A stretch of DNA of 36,015 nt. It comes from an uncultured Pseudomonadota bacterium (GTDB taxonomy: Bacteria; Pseudomonadota; Gammaproteobacteria; Competibacterales; Competibacteraceae). Position 1 is the stretch's first letter. Every line of letters begins with the position of its first letter. The DNA is taken from contig CAIMUS010000128.1 in NCBI GenBank assembly GCA_903844665.1, positions 1 through 36,015 of the forward strand, given 5' to 3'. The notes below the pieces were generated by a model. It saw only the letters and a list, made by a program, of their open reading frames with translations, made no database searches and had not been told where the DNA came from. Position numbers and translations under genes: made by a program. This document shows, in pieces, positions 8,690 through 16,988 of the stretch.

Positions 8690-8793
8690 GTCTCGGCTTA
8701 AGTGGATACCCGTCTCTAACAACCTACCGGCTTTAGCCGGTAAGTCATTAAGTCACACCCAGCGTTTACTGTCCCGCTTTCAGTGGGTATTCC
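8690..8793. repeat. Repeat pair with central hairpin
   Basis: Two related 22-23 base arms lie at 8690-8711 (GTCTCGGCTTAAGTGGATAC plus CC) and 8771-8793 (GTCCCGCTTTCAGTGGGTAT plus TCC). Both run in the same orientation. Between them is a perfect hairpin at 8725-8742 (TACCGGCT-TT-AGCCGGTA). Very similar arms occur at 35335-35357 (inverted) and 35415-35436, so this is a dispersed family. It fills the gap between the UbiA-family gene and hemC. Confidence 0.55.
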
Positions 8794-9663
8794 CTACCGG
8801 AATAGATGTACATTGCCGTAATCGATGATGACATAAGCGACCAGCCACAATAGAATTAACGCAAGAATGCGGCGTTCCTTGACCAGGATCTTTTCGGGTT
8901 CCTCACCATCCTGACGCACCATGACAATGCGTTTATAGTGCATGACCGCATAATATACGATGGGTAAGGTAACGACCAGCGTGGGATTTTTTCCAGAAGT
9001 CACCGTGAACAGTGCATAGCACAGGATCGCCATCGTAGCGGCGCTATTAAGCAAACTGTCCAGGTAGTCGATGGTATAACCGCTGAGTACCGGCCGTTGC
9101 GAGATACCCTGAGCGGTCAAGTTGTGCATTTCCGCCCGCCGCTTGGCGATCGCCAGGAACAGCGCCAGAAACAAGACACACAGCACAGCCCAGGAAGTGG
9201 GCAGATCGCCAAAAACGTAAATACCGGCCAGCAAGCGCAGAATGAAACCAAAAGCGATGGAAAGCACATCGATTACAGCAATGTGCTTGAAAAAAAGCGA
9301 ATACAGCAAATTGTTCCCGACATAGAGCAGGACACAGGCCAGCGTCGACCAGCCTAAGGCCCACGCTCCAACCAAAGCTCCTAGAGCCAGGCCGCCACCT
9401 AAAACGGCGGCTGTAGGAACGCTGACCTCGCCACTGGCGATAGGGCGATTGCGCTTGCTGGGATGGCGGCGGTCGCGCTCACGGTCGACGATATCGTTAA
9501 AAATGTAGACCGCCGAGGAAATGGCGCAGAAGATCAAAAAAACCGCCAGGTCCAGCAGCAGCAATGCAGGCTGACCGACGTGCCCGCCGAATATCCAGCC
9601 GGCAAAAACCAGAATGTTTTTGCTCCATTGATGCGGCCGGAGCAATTTAAGATGCGCCTTCAT
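8794..9663 (-). CDS. UbiA-family polyprenyl-phosphate phosphoribosyltransferase-like protein
   Basis: This 289-residue membrane protein has about eight to nine predicted helices. The first aspartate-rich motif NDIVDRERD (residues 56-64) is followed by HPSKRNRPIASG (67-78). That combination is characteristic of the decaprenyl-phosphate 5-phosphoribosyltransferase branch (Rv3806c-like), not of UbiA or heme O synthase. Such enzymes move 5-phosphoribose from PRPP to a polyprenyl phosphate. The start overlaps the stop of the SMR-like gene by one base (TGATG), so the two are probably co-translated. The family is solid; the exact substrate is inferred. Confidence 0.85.
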   Translation of the reverse strand: MKAHLKLLRPHQWSKNILVFAGWIFGGHVGQPALLLLDLAVFLIFCAISSAVYIFNDIVDRERDRRHPSKRNRPIASGEVSVPTAAVLGGGLALGALVGAWALGWSTLACVLLYVGNNLLYSLFFKHIAVIDVLSIAFGFILRLLAGIYVFGDLPTSWAVLCVLFLALFLAIAKRRAEMHNLTAQGISQRPVLSGYTIDYLDSLLNSAATMAILCYALFTVTSGKNPTLVVTLPIVYYAVMHYKRIVMVRQDGEEPEKILVKERRILALILLWLVAYVIIDYGNVHLFR

Positions 9664-10028
9664 CAGGACCGGCCTAGCATGAAGATACCGAACACCACCG
9701 CCACCAGACCGATATAGTGGTTGAGCGTCAGTTGTTCGTCGAACAACCAGTGGGCCGCCAGCGCGAGCATGGCGAAGCCGGAACCGGCGAGCACGGGATA
9801 AGCGATGGAGACGGGCAATTTTTCCAACGCTTTGGCGAACAGGATGACATTGATACCGTAAAAAAGCAGTCCGCCGATAAACCAGGGTGAGAGCAACAGT
9901 TCGAACGGTCCCTCATCGCCACGCGCCACCAGCCGCGATTTTTTAAGCAGAAGGTTGCCGATGCAGGAGTTGATGCCCGCGACCAGCACCAGCAGCCAGG
10001 TTGTCCAATACAAGGTTATAGAACCCAT
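9663..10028 (-). CDS. SMR/EamA-type small transporter, ArnE-like
   Basis: This 121-residue protein has four predicted membrane helices. The segment with PVSIAYPVLAGSGFAMLAL aligns with the SMR/DMT signature. The start at 10028 (MGSITLYW) is preferred to a longer frame reaching 10121, because the longer N-terminus is unlike the family and lies wholly inside the upstream epimerase gene; the chosen start overlaps that gene by 13 bases. By eye, the essential membrane glutamate of EmrE-type drug pumps (E14) corresponds to a serine in GINSCIGNLLLKKS. That argues for an ArnE/F-like carrier of a lipid-linked sugar, consistent with the UbiA-family partner downstream. Confidence 0.78.
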   Translation of the reverse strand: MGSITLYWTTWLLVLVAGINSCIGNLLLKKSRLVARGDEGPFELLLSPWFIGGLLFYGINVILFAKALEKLPVSIAYPVLAGSGFAMLALAAHWLFDEQLTLNHYIGLVAVVFGIFMLGRS

Positions 10029-11044
10029 TGCAGCAGCCTTAAAATGCCCTGTTTGACGGGGCGGCGATGATGGCTGCCACCGGTAGTGGCCAGCACCCGC
10101 TCCCGGTTGGCCAGATACCAATCATAACTCTGGGCAAACATTTCCTCATTTGAGTACTTCGGCTGCCAGCCCAGTTCAGTACGGGCTCTGGTGATGTCGA
10201 AATACATCGAGCGGCCGTACATCAGCGCATGATAGGCGCCCAGTGGCGAAAGTCCCAACGTACTGGTGATTTTCATACCCAGGATAGCTAGGTTCATGGG
10301 TACACTTTTCACCCTGGATCGGGTACCGGCATGGGCGATTAACCCCTCCAGGACTTCGCGCATGGTGCCATAGCGATCGGTACCGCAGTTGTAAACAGCC
10401 GGTCCGGCGCTCTCTCCCGCCAGAATGCAGGCCTCAGCCAAGTCGTCGGCGTGGATAAACTGATAGACATTGTCACCGCGCCCGAGAACGGGCACGTTGA
10501 CGCCTTCACGAATCCACTCGAACAGAATTTGAAAAATACCCAGTCGCCCATGGCCGATAATGGTGCGCGGTCGAATAATCGACACGTCCAGTCCCTGGCC
10601 AGCGAAGCGCTGGCATAACTGTTCGCCCTCTAGTTTTGCGCGCCCATAGTCTTCCCGCGGCTGGGGAATCATGGTCTCGGTGACCGGATTACGCTCCGGA
10701 ATACCATAGACAGCACTGGAAGAAGTATAGATAACCTTATGACAGCCCGCATCCAAGGCAGCTTTAAGAAGGTTTTCGGTGCCTTGCACGTTGACCGACT
10801 CGAACAGATGCCGATCTTTCGCCAAGGGTACCTGGGCAACGTTATGATGTACAACGTCGATCCCTTCGCAGGCTGCCCGAATGGCGGCGTAGTCGCGGAT
10901 ATCCCCCTGCAGAAATTCGACATTCACAGGTCGGTCATCGGCGTCGTTGATATCGAAAACCCGACACTGGCCATCGCGTTCCAGCAATCTGCAGAGCAGT
11001 AATGAACCGAAATAGCCGGAGCCTCCTGTAACCAGATAGTGCAT
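10016..11044 (-). CDS. NAD-dependent epimerase/dehydratase (extended SDR)
   Basis: This 342-residue extended short-chain dehydrogenase has a nucleotide-binding TGGSGYFG at residues 6-13. TSSSAVYG lies near 106-113 and the catalytic YGRAK near 133-137. The family interconverts nucleotide sugars or acts on 3-beta-hydroxysterol-like substrates; the substrate cannot be read from sequence. It leads a three-gene run with the SMR-like and UbiA-like genes, overlapping the former. This suggests it acts on the same sugar or lipid-sugar, possibly as a keto-reductase or epimerase. Confidence 0.85.
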   Translation of the reverse strand: MHYLVTGGSGYFGSLLLCRLLERDGQCRVFDINDADDRPVNVEFLQGDIRDYAAIRAACEGIDVVHHNVAQVPLAKDRHLFESVNVQGTENLLKAALDAGCHKVIYTSSSAVYGIPERNPVTETMIPQPREDYGRAKLEGEQLCQRFAGQGLDVSIIRPRTIIGHGRLGIFQILFEWIREGVNVPVLGRGDNVYQFIHADDLAEACILAGESAGPAVYNCGTDRYGTMREVLEGLIAHAGTRSRVKSVPMNLAILGMKITSTLGLSPLGAYHALMYGRSMYFDITRARTELGWQPKYSNEEMFAQSYDWYLANRERVLATTGGSHHRRPVKQGILRLLQWVL

Positions 11045-11197
11045 ATCAGCTTCCCTCTTAACTGTTTATCAAGGTGTTGCCACACCAGGGTAGTTGGGTC
11101 GGGCGCCCGGGCCAGTCTATCTGCCACCCGTGCGCTATGGGTAAGTGTTGAATCAAGTTGGAAACTATAAAGAGTTGGGGAGCGCCGAAATTGCACT

Positions 11198-12577
11198 CTA
11201 TTTCAGGCTATTCGGTTGTTGCCTTGGGCGCTCCTGATCACGTTTTCGGTTCATCCGGCTGGCTATAGCCAGTGTAACAACCGTTATGACCAGAGGCTGT
11301 GTTGGAATTGAGTACCGCCCATTTTCACCATATTCGGTAAGCGCCTGAACAACCGAGGTGCCTAGAATAACAGTGGTCAGTAATAGCGGGACAAGGTTGT
11401 ATTGTAGCGGCTCACGTCTTATAAACAGTTGCCATAGCAGCACTACCGTGGCAATCAAAAATAAGAGATTGAACAGGCGATACAGCAGTTGCTGTCCTTT
11501 CCAGATAATTTTCAAGCTATCGGCCAGGGGTTGAAATTTGAGTTTATCCAGATGCCAGTAATTGGGGACGACCCAGAAACTGAGCCAGGCATCTGCGACA
11601 CTGGCCATATACCGCAGTGGAAACTGCGCAAACAGATGCATTGATAGTTGTTGAAATTGATGGGAAATTTGAGGTTCTGGCAATCCGGTCACCTGCCGCA
11701 ATTCCTGGCGCGCAAGCCAGAAAGTCATCCGATGACTTCCAGTCTCGGCCATTTTAATTTTACGGTATTTTAAATAGATGTCGCGGATTACTGCATATTC
11801 ATCGGGTGCATACTCCATGAAAGCGCCGCTATGGTTGGTCAGATGATAACCGAGCCAGGTGGTCATACTAAAATAACCTGTTTTTTCCTTGTTAAAAGAC
11901 ATCCATCCGATCACGGGCGCCAATGAAAAAATAAGGAATATCGATAGCAGAGATACCCTCTTAAACTGAAAAAAAATAACAATAAAAGAGGCAAGCAGCG
12001 GAATAATGAATAAATACTGTGGGCGTGTCAGAGTCAGTAACGCCGAGATCAGACCAACCGCAGCCAACGAAGACCAATTACTCTTATGTATAGCTGAATA
12101 AATAAATAGATAGCAGACTAATATCACCAAGAAAGTGGTCAATGTTTCTGTGAGAATAAAAGCTTCGAAAAACATTTCGTTCAATGCAAGCAACTGCAAT
12201 ACTGCGCCTGCCAAAGCCCACTTCACACTCATGCCGTGAAGACGTATAATAAAAAACACTAATATCGATATCAGTAGTCCCAATATCGATTGAATTATCC
12301 ATATTATGTAATTATTATTAAACGCAAGCAGAATTAATACTGGATAGCCAGGCGTGCGAAATCCATTATATTCATGAAAATCGAAATTTGCGATCTGGCT
12401 GGCAAGTTGTTGATAAGTACCGGTGTCATCTGCAGGCAGCGGAGAATATAGTAAAAACAATAACCCCCGTGTAAGTATCCAAAGTCCAATTAACAGCAGC
12501 AAGGCAAGGCGTTGATCACGGCGATCAGCATTTCTATCAATAAATAATGTTCTGGAATTAAATGCGGCGGCGGTCAT
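11198..12577 (-). CDS. GT-C/ArnT-PMT-like membrane glycosyltransferase
   Basis: This 459-residue polytopic protein has about ten or more membrane helices. An acidic pair D50-D51 in the first extracytoplasmic loop and RTPGYP at 74-79 are typical of the GT39/PMT_2 (GT-C fold) family, whose members use polyprenyl-phosphate sugars. TETL in a later helix is also common in these proteins. The coding sequence is visibly richer in A and T than the neighbouring hem and ubi genes. It lies 17 bases downstream of the unrecognised membrane gene. The acceptor and sugar are unknown. Confidence 0.75.
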   Translation of the reverse strand: MTAAAFNSRTLFIDRNADRRDQRLALLLLIGLWILTRGLLFLLYSPLPADDTGTYQQLASQIANFDFHEYNGFRTPGYPVLILLAFNNNYIIWIIQSILGLLISILVFFIIRLHGMSVKWALAGAVLQLLALNEMFFEAFILTETLTTFLVILVCYLFIYSAIHKSNWSSLAAVGLISALLTLTRPQYLFIIPLLASFIVIFFQFKRVSLLSIFLIFSLAPVIGWMSFNKEKTGYFSMTTWLGYHLTNHSGAFMEYAPDEYAVIRDIYLKYRKIKMAETGSHRMTFWLARQELRQVTGLPEPQISHQFQQLSMHLFAQFPLRYMASVADAWLSFWVVPNYWHLDKLKFQPLADSLKIIWKGQQLLYRLFNLLFLIATVVLLWQLFIRREPLQYNLVPLLLTTVILGTSVVQALTEYGENGRYSIPTQPLVITVVTLAIASRMNRKRDQERPRQQPNSLK

Positions 12578-12594
12578 ATATTTTACTTCTCCAC

Positions 12595-13224
12595 TTAGTG
12601 TTGGATGTTACCAAAATTAGAATCAGGAGAACTGCATTCAGCATTAGGCTTCACCTCGACGAAATCTTTGGTTACTGAGAAAGCATCCGCTAACCCTAGC
12701 CATGAAGAAGTCAATGTCTTCCCCTGATCTGTAATCTGCAAGCGCCCATCCTCAACATGAATATTTCCAGTCGCTACCTGCTCTCTGACTCTTTTTTCAA
12801 TCGCCTTGTTTTTAATTACAAATTGCTTCACAAAATTACATTGAATTTCTGACATGGTTAAATCACCTGAATCGAGTAAAGCAAGGATAAACATAGAAAT
12901 GGATCTATCCAACAGAGTAGGTAATGTAATATGAACAGCGTATGAGCCAGCGGCTCCAACAAATACCCCTAGAATAATATAACTGGCAAATGTCCTTGAG
13001 CTTGAAGTCAGCAGGGCCAATAAGAGACCACCTCCAACCACCAAAGCGGTCATAATAACAATAATCCAAATTCCCTCATAGTAAACAATGGATGCTGGAT
13101 ATATTTTACGCTTGATGATCAGCGTTGCTATAAATATAATAAAAAATATCCCTGCTACCAGTAGCCCTTTGAGCAGATTTAAGACTTCGCTTTTTAGAGT
13201 AGTATTCTGGTTTTGCGCATTCAT
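12595..13224 (-). CDS. Unrecognised membrane protein with winged-helix-like C-terminus
   Basis: I do not recognise this protein. From the ATG at 13224 it has 209 residues; a longer frame reaches 13299, but neither start has a good ribosome binding site. The first 110 or so residues contain four hydrophobic segments. The soluble tail holds a helix-helix-wing-like stretch (KRVREQVATGNIHVEDGRL, then QITDQGK) that resembles a winged-helix fold of the kind ending in 'LTPKG'. Composition is AT-rich. It is followed 17 bases later by the GT-C gene, so a role in membrane glycan assembly or its control is plausible but inferred. Confidence 0.65.
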   Translation of the reverse strand: MNAQNQNTTLKSEVLNLLKGLLVAGIFFIIFIATLIIKRKIYPASIVYYEGIWIIVIMTALVVGGGLLLALLTSSSRTFASYIILGVFVGAAGSYAVHITLPTLLDRSISMFILALLDSGDLTMSEIQCNFVKQFVIKNKAIEKRVREQVATGNIHVEDGRLQITDQGKTLTSSWLGLADAFSVTKDFVEVKPNAECSSPDSNFGNIQH

Positions 13225-13446
13225 AGACAAGTTTACTATTAAACGAAGGTGATTGTGCGGATAGCGGAAACTAATAGCAAAAATTAGCGGGTATTGCAAT
13301 AGTCAGCTGCCGAATGAGCGATCACAAACGATATAAGTGATAAAAATACAGGTTGACTAAATCAAAATCTTACAAGTGCCGCCAGGGCCGAAACCGAGGC
13401 ATTGGCAGTTTGTTAAGCTTTATTAACTGTCTCAGTTAAACATGTG

Positions 13447-14520
13447 TCAATCCCCATTTAGAACAGAGGGCGAAGCAGCCATTAACCATCGCAGGCTGCG
13501 CCGCATCCCCTCTTCCAGCGCCACGGTCGGTGCATAGCCCAGATCTCGCCGGGCTTTCTCAATCGAGCAGGCGATGGTCTTGTTCATCTCGGACAGCACA
13601 TGGATTTTCTGCTGGTAAAAGCCCAGGGACTGGATACTCCAATCACACAGCCAGGCGATCTTACTCACAATGCCAGGCAGGCGCAGACGTGTATGCTTGC
13701 AGACTTGGCCAAATTCGGTCTCCAGCAGGCGCTCGATGGTAGTCACGATTTCGTTCATCGTATACGGTCGTACGTCGGCAATCCAGTAAATCTGGCCATT
13801 GGCTGCGGGCGTGAGCGCCGCCAGGAGCATTCCCTGGGACAGATTGTCCAGATACGCCATGGAACGGCGGTTCTCGCCCCCACCGACGATGGGTACTGCG
13901 CCATCCCGTATCATGCGGAAGAACAGCGTCTGGCGTGGTGGCTGGAACGGCCCGTAAAACCAGGGAGCACGGATGATCACGGTCTCGATCTGTCCGGCGG
14001 CCTGGACTGCTTTGACCTGTTGCTCCATCAGCACTTTGGAGCGACCATAACCCATATACGGCTGATAGGGTGAGGCTTCGTCGAAGCGATGGTCCAGGTG
14101 CGGATTGCAGCCGATCGGCGAATTGGAGGACATGACCACAGCGCGTCGCACGCCAGCCTCCTGGGCGGCAGCCAGGAGATTCTGCGTACCACCCACATTG
14201 ACTGCATAGAACTCCCGGGTGCGGCGCGGGTGGATCATGCCGGCCAGATGGAACAGAATTGCCTGTTGGGCATTCGCACAGAAACGGCGGCAGTCCTGCA
14301 GGTTGGTCAGGTCGCCAATCACTACCTCGGCCCGTGGGCAAACGGCGGTGACTGCGCCTTCCTGCCCAGGCATAACCAGCGCTCGAATGGTTAAAGCCGG
14401 TTGCGGTTGGCTGAACCGCTCGCAGTCCGGCAGTCCGTTGCTCAAGGCATGCAGGAACCCTTGACCCAGCCAGCCCGCCGCCCCGGTGACCAATACCGTA
14501 TCGGTGCTCAAATCCAGCAT
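13447..14520 (-). CDS. NAD-dependent epimerase / 3-beta-HSD-like SDR
   Basis: This 357-residue extended SDR has TGAAGWLGQG at residues 12-21, MSSNSPIG near 129 and YGRSK near 158-162. The spread of conserved residues suits the 3-beta-hydroxysteroid dehydrogenase/isomerase-like branch or nucleotide-sugar epimerases. It starts 12 bases after the GMC oxidoreductase stop, so the two very likely share an mRNA. Together a flavoprotein oxidase and an SDR could carry out an oxidation-reduction epimerisation. The substrate is unknown. Confidence 0.83.
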   Translation of the reverse strand: MLDLSTDTVLVTGAAGWLGQGFLHALSNGLPDCERFSQPQPALTIRALVMPGQEGAVTAVCPRAEVVIGDLTNLQDCRRFCANAQQAILFHLAGMIHPRRTREFYAVNVGGTQNLLAAAQEAGVRRAVVMSSNSPIGCNPHLDHRFDEASPYQPYMGYGRSKVLMEQQVKAVQAAGQIETVIIRAPWFYGPFQPPRQTLFFRMIRDGAVPIVGGGENRRSMAYLDNLSQGMLLAALTPAANGQIYWIADVRPYTMNEIVTTIERLLETEFGQVCKHTRLRLPGIVSKIAWLCDWSIQSLGFYQQKIHVLSEMNKTIACSIEKARRDLGYAPTVALEEGMRRSLRWLMAASPSVLNGD

Positions 14521-14532
14521 GATTGCGGTTGC

Positions 14533-16020
14533 CTATAACTTGCCTAGAAAGCGCAACGCATTGCGCCGTACCAAAGCCATCACGGTGCCTTGGGGATTGA
14601 CTCCCGGCGCCCCTCCCAGCAGGGAAGCATCCGCTATATATAAATCATCCAGTCCATGCACTTTGCCAAAGGAATCGACGGCCGCTAGGCGGCGGTTCTC
14701 CCCCATCGGACAGGAAGCCATCAGGTGAACGGTCATCAGGCTGGTGCGTGTCGGCGGCAGGGGACGGGGAATACAGGTCAGATCAGCTTCGCCACGAATG
14801 ACCGGATGACCATTGATACTGGGATAGAGGGCCTCGGCTCCGGCAGCCAGCAATACCCGGCACAGCTCACGCAGGGCATCGGACAGATCGTACAGATCGG
14901 TGGCTCGCAGCCGATAGCGGATCAGGGGATCAAGGTAACAAGGGACCGGCCTGACAATGCCTTGGCCACCGCCGATCATCGCATAATAAATGGCCATGTG
15001 GCGCCACTGCGGGTGCACTTTAGCGAGATCACGGGGATGGTCAACCAAAGCCAGCGCCAGGTAAGGAGGGGTGCTGATGGCGCAGCCAAAACTGAACCGG
15101 GGTGCAAATTCCTTGACCTGATGGACTGGCACGCCCATGTCGATGCTGTTGACTGCCTCAGGAAAACACGCTACCACCTTGACGGTGGGATGAAACTTCA
15201 GACTGTTGCCCACATTCGACTTAATCCCGCTACGCCGCAGCAATGTCGGCGTCTGGATGGCGCCACCGGCCACGAATACGGTGGCGGCGTCGATCGTCAG
15301 TCGGCGCTTCCTGACGCCGGCCGGAGAATGCTCGGCCCAAAGTCGCCAACCCGTGCGGGTACGAGTCAGGCGTACAATGCGCGTATCGGGCAGCAGGGTG
15401 GCGCCAGCAGCCAGGGCGCGCGGAATAAAGGTTTGCGTCATGGATTGCTTGATCCCGCCAGGGGCATCCGCTCCTGCGGCAGCAGTATAGGCAAACCAAC
15501 GTGGCACTTCCAGGGACTGCCAGCCCAGACGTTGGGCGCCGTGGTGCAGCTTCAGCGAGGCCGCCGGGGCCGCACCACCGGGCAGGCAGGAGACGCTGAG
15601 GTCCCTTTCACAGGCGCTGAAATGAGTGGTCAGATCCGCCTCGCTGAAGCCTTCGATCCAATAGGCGCGGCGCCACTGTTCCAGAATATCCGCCGGCGTC
15701 CGGTGATACAGACCACTGTTGATTTCGCTGCCACCCCCCACGCATCGCCCTTCCACATAGCCGATTTTACACCGTCCCAGCGCCGCTGTCAGACCGCCAT
15801 TGCGATATTTCTGCTCCATCTCCTGGCAGGTAAAGGGTATACAAGAATCCAGGGGCAGATAAGGACCCTCTTCGAGCAGCAGAACCTCACGACCCGCCTC
15901 CGCCAACAGAGCCGCCGTAATAGCACCACCGGGGCCGGAGCCAATCACGGCGATGTGGGTACAGAGCGAGGGAGGAGGGGATGAGGCAACCGCGGCAGGT
16001 GGTAACTTATCTCGCGGCAT
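14533..16020 (-). CDS. GMC-family FAD oxidoreductase
   Basis: The FAD-binding motif IAVIGSGPGG lies near residue 23 of the chosen start. A GRCVGGGSEINSGLYHR block follows, and the C-terminus carries HLMASCPMG and ADASLLGGAPGVNPQGTVMA, with the catalytic His and Asn positions of glucose-methanol-choline oxidoreductases. The ATG at 16020 is preferred to the one at 16044 because it has a GAGG six bases upstream; this gives 495 residues. It overlaps the small upstream gene. The sequence is nearest to long-chain or sterol alcohol oxidase types. The substrate is not determined, and a prenyl-linked sugar or an alcohol are both possible. Confidence 0.85.
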   Translation of the reverse strand: MPRDKLPPAAVASSPPPSLCTHIAVIGSGPGGAITAALLAEAGREVLLLEEGPYLPLDSCIPFTCQEMEQKYRNGGLTAALGRCKIGYVEGRCVGGGSEINSGLYHRTPADILEQWRRAYWIEGFSEADLTTHFSACERDLSVSCLPGGAAPAASLKLHHGAQRLGWQSLEVPRWFAYTAAAGADAPGGIKQSMTQTFIPRALAAGATLLPDTRIVRLTRTRTGWRLWAEHSPAGVRKRRLTIDAATVFVAGGAIQTPTLLRRSGIKSNVGNSLKFHPTVKVVACFPEAVNSIDMGVPVHQVKEFAPRFSFGCAISTPPYLALALVDHPRDLAKVHPQWRHMAIYYAMIGGGQGIVRPVPCYLDPLIRYRLRATDLYDLSDALRELCRVLLAAGAEALYPSINGHPVIRGEADLTCIPRPLPPTRTSLMTVHLMASCPMGENRRLAAVDSFGKVHGLDDLYIADASLLGGAPGVNPQGTVMALVRRNALRFLGKL

Positions 16021-16375
16021 GCGTTGCCTCGTCGTAGGCGGCATACCAGCCGAATACCGTCAGGCTTTCATAAAACCGGATCAGATCGCGCCCCGGTCCG
16101 AACCGTGCGGCGCGCCAGCGGGCGATCCGGTACAGCCGGCGTTCAGGAGGCAATCGATGGAACGGTTGTAAAGTCGTCAGCCAACTGGCAGCGGTAAACG
16201 ACAACGTCGCTAACAGCAGCGGCAACTTCAGGTAATCCGGCATACCTTGATAACGCGCCAAGACAAAGCGTACACAAGTGTTCTCCAAAAACCGGTGCTG
16301 GTGCGGATCCTCCGGACAGTGTGCCGCTACCAGGGAGTACACCAAGGCTGAAACGGTATGATGAAAGAGTGACAT
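16007..16375 (-). CDS. Small companion protein of the GMC oxidoreductase
   Basis: The frame runs back to a TTG at 16411, but the ATG at 16375 (122 residues) is used here; neither has a clear ribosome binding site. The protein has one moderately hydrophobic stretch (KLPLLLATLSFTAASWL) and many Arg and Trp residues in its second half. Its position directly upstream of and overlapping a GMC oxidoreductase recalls small subunits such as gluconate 2-dehydrogenase subunit 3. I cannot confirm membership by eye, and no function is asserted. Confidence 0.55.
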   Translation of the reverse strand: MSLFHHTVSALVYSLVAAHCPEDPHQHRFLENTCVRFVLARYQGMPDYLKLPLLLATLSFTAASWLTTLQPFHRLPPERRLYRIARWRAARFGPGRDLIRFYESLTVFGWYAAYDEATHAAR

Positions 16376-16577
16376 AAATTCGTATATGGATTTTAAGACC
16401 GGTATCGACAAGAATACTACATCTATCGTGCCAGATGCCAGTCAGCGGCCCCTGGCCCCTGGCTTTTATTTGGTAGACGTTGTCGTGGCGTAAACCGATG
16501 GTTCTGGTCGAAGAATTTATAATTGCAATTATTTTCTCCGCGAAGCACGTGTTCTGCCGTGGCATGAGGTTGTGAGG

Positions 16578-16988
16578 ATGGCGTATATAGTGGCTCCACT
16601 GGTGGCATGGTTGGTGGCCGGCAGCCTGAAGTTTTTGCTTAATTCCATCCTGGCCCGGCGTCTTGCCTTTGAGGAAATCGGCCTCGGTAGGCTGCCCAGT
16701 ACCCACACCACTATTGTCAGCACGATGGCTTTTTTGGTGGGTTTGCGTGAAGGGTTTGCCACGCCCTTGTTTGGTATCGCGCTGACACTGGCATGGATCG
16801 TCATCCTCGACGCCATGGACTTGCGCCGCCGTATCGAGCAACAGAGTACAGCGCTCAACCGGCTGGGCGCCTCCGGTGCAGGCTGGAAACCACTGCGGGA
16901 ACGGATCGGTCATCGCCCTCATGAAGTATTGGCGGGAATAGTAACGGGCTTGGCCTGTGCTTATGCATTAGCTCTTACGCTACCTTAA
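16578..16988 (+). CDS. Divergent PAP2 family protein (DUF212)
   Basis: This 136-residue membrane protein has LPSTHTT near residues 39-45, LDAMDLRR near 83-90 and GHRPHEV near 116-122. Together with an early VAWLVAGSLKFLL segment, these define the divergent PAP2 (DUF212/YuiD) family, relatives of phosphatidic acid and polyprenyl pyrophosphate phosphatases. The ATG at 16578 is preferred over GTG 16572, with GAGG at 16565-16568 as ribosome binding site. It is transcribed away from the GMC pair. A lipid-linked phosphosugar phosphatase role is conceivable given the neighbourhood, but enzymatic activity of this family is not well established. Confidence 0.85.
   Translation: MAYIVAPLVAWLVAGSLKFLLNSILARRLAFEEIGLGRLPSTHTTIVSTMAFLVGLREGFATPLFGIALTLAWIVILDAMDLRRRIEQQSTALNRLGASGAGWKPLRERIGHRPHEVLAGIVTGLACAYALALTLP

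Noticed and set aside
8725-8742. Rho-independent terminator after the UbiA-family gene
   Set aside because: The hairpin is perfect but has no T-run on the minus strand, and it is part of a dispersed repeat element.
14725-15984. 419-codon plus-strand open frame
   Set aside because: It lies opposite the GMC oxidoreductase, whose FAD and catalytic motifs are clear; the plus-strand product has no recognisable domain.
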